This document shows positions 59,030 to 64,000 of a stretch of 64,000 bases of DNA, piece by piece. Position 1 is the first letter of the stretch. Each line of letters opens with the position of its first letter. Made by a program: the position numbers and the translations under genes. The notes under the pieces are model-generated. The model saw only the letters and a list, made by a program, of their open reading frames with translations. It did no database searches and was not told the DNA's origin. Source of the stretch: Phaeocystidibacter sp965659415 (GTDB lineage: Bacteria > Bacteroidota > Bacteroidia > Flavobacteriales > Schleiferiaceae); NCBI GenBank assembly GCA_965659415.1, contig CBFHVA010000013.1:1-64000 (forward strand), read 5' to 3'.

Positions 59030-60613
59030 TTACATTCTGTAACGACGGAAGTCGTGACGATCTGGACTTGAATGGCGCTTATCGCGATCTTCTTCCAGGT
59101 TCTGGAATCCTACGCGATCCATTGCGCAACGGAATCCGATATAATCTGTCGCTTGATCTTCCTCGAGGAATCTTCTTGTTCCTGGGCTTAACCAATACGC
59201 TCTGTCTTTCCAGCTTCCGCCCTTAAACACACGCGTAGTGTTGCCTATAAGTGTAGTTTTCGAGTAGTCGTACATTGCCGCATCTCCTTCTGGTGGAGGA
59301 TTGTCGTAGTAGATAGAAGACTCAACATCTCCGTCTAAGTAATCACGGTAATCACTGTACTGATAGTTTCTTCTGTTCAAGTTCTCTTCGGCGGTTACAT
59401 CGCGCTTTGGAAGCTCACCCGGAAGACCTACAAGAACTGAATCACCATCTTCTGTTCTTTCATATTCTGGCTCAAAGTTAGGAAGCAAGTAACCATCCTC
59501 GTCCTCTGCAAATGCATCGAACTCATTACCTCTAAACGCTCTGTGATCATTAGCATCTAATGAGGAAAGCGGGCGATAAACATCCATTACCCATTCGGCC
59601 ACGTTACCGGCCATATCGTATAAACCGTAATCGTTTGGAGGGTAGAAACGCACCTGCATCGTGATGTCAGCTTGGTCGTTCAACCATCCAGCACCACCCA
59701 TGTTATCTCCTCGGCCACGCTTGTAGTTGGCTAACATATCGCCACGCTCATCTTGTTCGCTGTTGCGAAGCGAAGAACCATTCCAAGAGTACTTGTTTGC
59801 ATCGGTGGTACGATCATAAACACGAGAACCGATGTTACCGTAGGCTGCAAATTCCCATTCTGCTTCTGTTGGGAGGCGGTACTTCGGAAGAAGAATACCG
59901 TCTTCGATACGCACAGGGCGACCTTCAGGTCCGCTGGTAGCGTTCGGACGTAAGTCTTCCAAACCTTTGTTGTTTTGGGCATTGTAAGGCTCTGAACTGT
60001 AGAGATACACGTCGGTGTCGAAGTGCATATCAGAAGTTTGTTCATTGAGCGGATTGAGAACGCCTTCCTCGATTAGAATTTGTTCGTTTACTCTATCCGT
60101 ACGCCATGCACAGTAACGAGTTGCTTGAATCCAGTTCACACCGACAACTGGGTAGAAGTTGTATGCAGGGTGACGCAAGTAATTACGCACGTACATTTCG
60201 TTGTAAGACATCTCATCTCTCCAAACAAGTGTGTCGGGAAGAGCTGCATCATAAATTTCTGGATAATCGAATTTGTAAACGCGATCCAACCAGTAGAGGT
60301 ATTCGCGGTAATCCACATTAGTTACCTCGTTTTCATCCAAATAGAAAGATGAAACGGTCACACGACGCGGCACGTTATTCCAGTCCTTGAGGAAGTCTTC
60401 CTCAACCTGACCCATTACGAAGTTACCACCTTCGATAAACACCAAGCCAGGTCCGGTTTGCTGCCCATCATAATCCATGTTCACTTCGAATCCGCCGCTT
60501 TCACGATCGTTGTATGACCAACCTGTTGTGTTGGATGTTTCACCACCGCAAGAAGCCAATAAGAGGCTTAGCGTTGCAACTGGTAAAACTGATTTCAATG
60601 ATCCCAAATTCAT
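59030..60613 (-). CDS. gldJ: Gliding motility lipoprotein GldJ
   Basis: Outer-membrane lipoprotein of 527 residues needed for gliding and T9SS function. The lipobox is LLLASC (Cys22), followed by TTGWSYNDRESGGFEV, a GldJ hallmark. The rest is a formylglycine-generating-enzyme-like fold: GLVFIEGGNFVMGQ, RLPTEAEWEFAAYG, GNVAEWVMDVYRP, VFKGGSWKDRAYWL and IGFRCAM. GldK is related, but the N-terminal motif and the murF neighbour favour GldJ. In F. johnsoniae loss of GldJ destabilises GldK and blocks secretion. The PorP/SprF gene lies 27 bp upstream in the same operon. Confidence 0.93.
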   Translation of the reverse strand: MNLGSLKSVLPVATLSLLLASCGGETSNTTGWSYNDRESGGFEVNMDYDGQQTGPGLVFIEGGNFVMGQVEEDFLKDWNNVPRRVTVSSFYLDENEVTNVDYREYLYWLDRVYKFDYPEIYDAALPDTLVWRDEMSYNEMYVRNYLRHPAYNFYPVVGVNWIQATRYCAWRTDRVNEQILIEEGVLNPLNEQTSDMHFDTDVYLYSSEPYNAQNNKGLEDLRPNATSGPEGRPVRIEDGILLPKYRLPTEAEWEFAAYGNIGSRVYDRTTDANKYSWNGSSLRNSEQDERGDMLANYKRGRGDNMGGAGWLNDQADITMQVRFYPPNDYGLYDMAGNVAEWVMDVYRPLSSLDANDHRAFRGNEFDAFAEDEDGYLLPNFEPEYERTEDGDSVLVGLPGELPKRDVTAEENLNRRNYQYSDYRDYLDGDVESSIYYDNPPPEGDAAMYDYSKTTLIGNTTRVFKGGSWKDRAYWLSPGTRRFLEEDQATDYIGFRCAMDRVGFQNLEEDRDKRHSSPDRHDFRRYRM

Positions 60614-60640
60614 ATTACTAGATGTTTCTGTCGATGTTCT

Positions 60641-61621
60641 TTAGAAAGATGGACACTTCAATTCTTGAGCACGTCGTGTCCGGTTTACGCATTTGAAACG
60701 ATAAGACAACGAGATTTCGTGTGCACCATTGCCGGCACCACCAAAATTCGATATCGTAAAGTCGTAGCTATACCCAAACTGGAAAGGCCAATTTGGCGGA
60801 GTAATACCCACAATAGCTACGAGAGCGTCAGGGTTGGTTTCGCTATTTCTATAGGCCAAACCACCTGTGATAAATCCTCTGTTAAAGCTCAATCCCAAAG
60901 TGAACTGTCCGATATTCCCTTGTCGCTGATACACAACATTAGGAATTAAATAGCTCTGCTTTGAATTGGCCAATCTTTTTCTTCCCACTGGAATGGATGC
61001 GCCACCATGAACAGTCAATTTAAATGGTAATTTGCTCTCAGTGTAAAAAGCTTCATTCGGCTCAGTAAGGTGGTGACCCGCAACGCCGAAGTAGTAATTC
61101 TCACCGTAACCAATCAAACCAACACTGATGTCCACGTGCTGCGTGGTAGGTTGGTCAGGTGGAATTTCGCTCGTTGGTCGAACGAATCCGTAAAATTGAT
61201 CAATTTGGTCAGGGAACGTCAATGCGTTAAAGTCCAACCCTCTTTGGCGGAAGGTGGCTTGAAAACCAGCGAGTAGCTGAAACTTTCTGCTTACCGATAG
61301 ATGATAAGAGTAGATAGCACTAGCCTCGGTAAGCGTAAGGGCTCCTTGGGCTGCTTCGTCTCTCATTACCATAACCCCCAGTCCGCCCCGAAGGGAGCTA
61401 ACGTACTGGTCATAGGAGGCAGAAAAAGTTTCGTAAACACCAATGGTTGGATACTGATTACGATAATTCAGTGAGAGTTTAGGACACTTGTCAACACCCG
61501 CAAAGGCAGGGTTGAGATATAATCTGTTCGCATAGAACTGACTGAAATGGGGGTCCTGACCGAAGGCTGCAAAGCCTGTCAGTAACGTAAGTAATAATAT
61601 ACGAGCCGTTTTCCGGTTCAT
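60641..61621 (-). CDS. PorP/SprF-family T9SS outer-membrane protein
   Basis: Barrel protein of 326 residues from ATG 61621 (MNRKTARILLLTLLTGFAAFG); the 25 codons upstream are not family sequence. After the signal peptide comes the signature DPHFSQFYANRLYLNPAFAG, then AGVDKCPKLSLNYRNQYP. The C-terminus is short of the usual final Phe strand by a small Cys-containing tail (FKCVNRTRRAQELKCPSF). SprF-type proteins help secrete or attach T9SS cargo such as SprB, and PorP-type members link to the PorK/GldK ring. It is co-transcribed with gldJ and divergent from porU. Confidence 0.92.
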   Translation of the reverse strand: MNRKTARILLLTLLTGFAAFGQDPHFSQFYANRLYLNPAFAGVDKCPKLSLNYRNQYPTIGVYETFSASYDQYVSSLRGGLGVMVMRDEAAQGALTLTEASAIYSYHLSVSRKFQLLAGFQATFRQRGLDFNALTFPDQIDQFYGFVRPTSEIPPDQPTTQHVDISVGLIGYGENYYFGVAGHHLTEPNEAFYTESKLPFKLTVHGGASIPVGRKRLANSKQSYLIPNVVYQRQGNIGQFTLGLSFNRGFITGGLAYRNSETNPDALVAIVGITPPNWPFQFGYSYDFTISNFGGAGNGAHEISLSYRFKCVNRTRRAQELKCPSF

Positions 61622-61737
61622 TGAGCCGCGAGTTTTCGAAACACAATTATACAACAATTTTATATGCTCTAGTCGAACATGAGGATTTTCGCACAAGAAT
61701 ATTTAACCTTCCTTTGAAGCAATGTCGAAAGGTTTCA

Positions 61738-61771
61738 TTGCGTATAACGTTAGTAGACTATGTTACTTTTG
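61738..61771 (+). promoter_or_regulatory. Candidate porU promoter (TTG-N23-TACTTTTG)
   Basis: TTG at 61738-61740 and TACTTTTG at 61764-61771 fit the consensus with a 23-bp spacer. The leader to ATG 61897 would be about 120 nt. The surrounding 275-bp divergent region (61622-61896) is AT-rich and holds no gene. Confidence 0.55.
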
Positions 61772-61896
61772 GGTCGCAATATCCAAAAATTAGAATTGAA
61801 CATTCTAACACCTAGAAGTATTAATTTTGAAGGGGTCTACTGCAAACTATACGAACGAATGGAGACATGCGTTTCATGTTGCAATATGTTAACTGA

Positions 61897-64000
61897 ATGA
61901 AGAAACTACTCATTTCTTGTTTTGTTCTTGCCTGTGTCGCTCTATCGGCGCAGCATTACGAGCTTTCGTGGCAAATCACGCCAGCAGATTCCACGCGCCT
62001 TGCAAGTGCACTTCATTTGGAACGTGGTGGGTTCGATTCATACGGATTGCCGCAATTCTTTGGGGAGTATGAGCTGCCCGTTTCAGGGAATGCGCACATC
62101 GAGCTTTTTGCCCCTAAGGTGGAAGCATTGTCCGTGGAAGAGATCAATGCGCTTGGTGATATGGCTCAACGATTGACCGAAGATTTCAAGATTGAACAAG
62201 CATGGACCTTTACCGATAGTAAAGAGTATGTCTCATTCCGGATAGTGCCTCTACGGATGAATGCCGACCTACAGCGTATTGAAAAGCTGGTTTCATTCGA
62301 CGTAATTGTGGTGCGCGATGCGGATCAAACCTCATTTAAAACACAATCATGGGCAAGTAATTCTGTACTAAGACAAGGTTCTTGGATTAAAATGCCCCTT
62401 CGTGAATCAGGGCTGCACAGGGTGGATGCAGGGACACTTATAGCCGCTGGCGTTTTAAGTTCCGGAGATCCCCTTTCCTCCATTCATGCTTACCACAATG
62501 GAGGTGGCGTTCTCCCGGAACGGATTAATCGAGATAGAATAGATGATTTACGCCAGATTCCACTTTTCATTATCGATGATGGAAATGGCGCAGCGAATTC
62601 AGGAGACCTGATTTACTTCTACGCTCAAGGTCCGCACGAGGTGAGGTACAATACAACTGATCAAGAGTTGGTTCACCTCTTCAATGTATACGCTCGCGAA
62701 TCCTATGTGTTTTTCGCCTCTAACGACCAATCCAATGGGTTGAGAATTCAAAGTGAAGCATGGCAAGGAGGAAGTGCAACACTGCAGTCGCAAGGCTTTA
62801 ACGACTTGCAATTTCATGAGGAGGACTTGAGGAACGTGGTAGGAACAGGAAGAACTTGGTATGGCGAAATCTTTGATTTCCAGTTATCGACCAATTTATC
62901 CTTCAACTTCCCAAATAGAATTACAAGTGATCCCGTAGCCGTTCGGTACAAGACGGGTGCTACTTCGTTCACGGGTCAAACTAGATTTGAAATATACGAA
63001 GGTGGTTCATTGCAGAGCTCGCAGGTCATGAGCTCGACCAATTCTAGATTTCCACTGACAACCTCTGCAGAATCATTCGAGTACAATTCAGGATCTGGAA
63101 ATACACTGAATGTTGAAGTGCGATACAATCGTTCATCTTCTCCTACAGCTACAGGGTACCTCGATTATTTGTCGGTGAACGCTAGGAGGCAATGGATTTA
63201 TCACAACGGTGGGTTTGTAGCTCGGGATATAAACTCTATTAGTCCAGGCGGTATAGTCCAGTATGATTTAGCCGACCAGAATGCCTGGGTTTGGGATGTG
63301 ACTGATCCAACACGTCCCTTTGCTCCTCAAAGAAATGGGGCGGGCTCATGGTTGGCTGCCGCAGATAGCCTTCGCACCTATCTGGTTGCAAAGCCTTCAG
63401 ATGCAAGAGAATTATCTAATTGGAGTGATGTTTCCAACCAAAATATTCATGCTTTACAAGGCGTGGATATGGTAATCATTTCACACCCATCTTTCCTTGC
63501 TGAGGCTGAGCGCTTAGCAGATTTACATCGATCAAATGACAATTTGAACACGGTGGTTCTCACTCCTGAGCAGGTGTATAATGAGTTTTCATGCGGTGCA
63601 CAAGATGTCACGGCTATTCGCGACCTAGCCCGCATGCTTTACAAAAGAGATCCATCAAGTCCGATTCAGCATCTCCTGTTAATGGGAGACGCATCTTACG
63701 ATTACTTGAACCGAGTACCGAACATGCAGAATTTTGTTCCGGTATTTCAATCTGTCAACTCCACTTCGTTGTATACCTCTTTCATGTCGGATGATTATTA
63801 CGCGCAGTTAGATGATAACGAAGGCGGCAATGTAACTTTCGATAAAATCGACATTAACACGGGTCGTCTTCCCGTTAAATCCATTGCTGAGGCCAGAGCA
63901 GTAGTAGATAAGATTATAGACTACGCAGTAGCCGATGATTCCTTTGGGGATTGGAGAAACCGCGTCGCCTTTATTACCGATGATGTAGATGAATCATGGG
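61897..64000 (+). CDS. porU: T9SS C-terminal signal peptidase PorU, 3' end cut by window edge
   Basis: Gingipain-family sortase-like protease that removes T9SS sorting domains and attaches cargo to the cell surface. The frame runs open from ATG 61897 to the window end, about 701 codons. It begins with a signal peptide (LLISCFVLACVALSAQ). An N-terminal beta-rich region includes SWIKMPLRESGLHRVDAGTL, a PorU signature. The caspase-like domain starts near residue 510 and includes EFSCGAQDVTAIRDLARM and LLLMGDASYDYLNRVP (about 590-605). The catalytic Cys should lie beyond the window. It faces the gldJ/PorP operon and would process the CTD cargo encoded at 14-16.8 kb. Confidence 0.94.
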   Translation, partial: MKKLLISCFVLACVALSAQHYELSWQITPADSTRLASALHLERGGFDSYGLPQFFGEYELPVSGNAHIELFAPKVEALSVEEINALGDMAQRLTEDFKIEQAWTFTDSKEYVSFRIVPLRMNADLQRIEKLVSFDVIVVRDADQTSFKTQSWASNSVLRQGSWIKMPLRESGLHRVDAGTLIAAGVLSSGDPLSSIHAYHNGGGVLPERINRDRIDDLRQIPLFIIDDGNGAANSGDLIYFYAQGPHEVRYNTTDQELVHLFNVYARESYVFFASNDQSNGLRIQSEAWQGGSATLQSQGFNDLQFHEEDLRNVVGTGRTWYGEIFDFQLSTNLSFNFPNRITSDPVAVRYKTGATSFTGQTRFEIYEGGSLQSSQVMSSTNSRFPLTTSAESFEYNSGSGNTLNVEVRYNRSSSPTATGYLDYLSVNARRQWIYHNGGFVARDINSISPGGIVQYDLADQNAWVWDVTDPTRPFAPQRNGAGSWLAAADSLRTYLVAKPSDARELSNWSDVSNQNIHALQGVDMVIISHPSFLAEAERLADLHRSNDNLNTVVLTPEQVYNEFSCGAQDVTAIRDLARMLYKRDPSSPIQHLLLMGDASYDYLNRVPNMQNFVPVFQSVNSTSLYTSFMSDDYYAQLDDNEGGNVTFDKIDINTGRLPVKSIAEARAVVDKIIDYAVADDSFGDWRNRVAFITDDVDESW

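Noticed and set aside
1..64000. tRNA, rRNA, insertion sequence or prophage genes
   Set aside because: I looked through all intergenic gaps and coding products; none shows cloverleaf-type sequence, transposase or phage proteins.

Overview
The window looks like chromosomal DNA from a Flavobacteriales bacterium (phylum Bacteroidota), most likely a marine Cryomorphaceae/Schleiferiaceae-type member. The reasons are: type IX secretion and gliding genes (SprA, PorU, PorP/SprF, GldJ and cargo with C-terminal sorting domains); an alternative complex III fused to a cytochrome oxidase locus; mevalonate-pathway genes; Bacteroidota -33/-7 promoters (TTG, about 21 bp, TAnnTTTG); and few recognisable Shine-Dalgarno sites. 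The family-level placement is inference. There is no rRNA, tRNA, insertion sequence, prophage or CRISPR array. Gene density is very high and only one gap exceeds 300 bp.

Layout. 1-6.9 kb: respiratory operon actC-D-E-F, coxB, coxA, closed by a strong terminator. 7.0-8.3 kb: a leftward HTH regulator and a 379-bp control region with repeated CTCA-N5-TGAG palindromes and a terminator that no gene uses (candidate small RNA). 8.3-10.3 kb: ruvB-queG. 10.3-16 kb (leftward): an Omp28-like T9SS cargo gene followed by a tight tlpA / DUF6029 barrel / Omp28 lipoprotein / small barrel operon. 16-25.7 kb: a T9SS cargo gene, ruvA, the 7.4-kb sprA, gcvH, vanZ. 25.7-28.1 kb: two TonB-type genes and cysQ. 28.1-32.4 kb: second oxidase operon (heme O synthase, two subunit III proteins, subunit IV, SCO, DUF420, a small CxxC membrane protein). 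32.5-35.9 kb: tolC-hlyD-tsaB. 35.9-38.5 kb (leftward): DUF255 lipoprotein and tag. 38.6-40.9 kb: Pit phosphate permease with a PhoU-like tail. 41-46.7 kb (leftward): M20 dipeptidase, then fabD-mvaD-mvk-ubiA joined by 4-bp overlaps, and a PTPS-type pterin enzyme. 46.8-49.8 kb (leftward): lipoprotein, small GNAT, an 8x7-bp tandem repeat, two TPM proteins, LemA, MerR. 49.9-54.3 kb: glycosyltransferases and two M23 peptidases. 54.3-58.9 kb: alaS, a barrel protein, murF. 59-64 kb: gldJ and a PorP/SprF protein leftward, porU rightward and cut by the window end.

How it fits together. Two separated operons supply one respiratory chain: ACIII and the catalytic aa3 subunits in the first; heme O synthesis, small subunits and copper delivery in the second. 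A second theme is the T9SS: SprA is the outer-membrane translocon, PorU the sorting-signal peptidase, GldJ and PorP/SprF are motor/attachment parts, and at least two cargo genes are present. Least understood are the tlpA-DUF6029-Omp28 operon (three thioredoxin-type CxxC proteins beside two barrels), the regulator/small-RNA region at 7.95-8.3 kb, the fabD-mevalonate-UbiA coupling, and the heptamer repeat.

Caveats: functions come from reading sequence motifs, not from searches. Several genes appear to start at TTG, and several starts were moved to an internal ATG where the upstream part looked non-coding.
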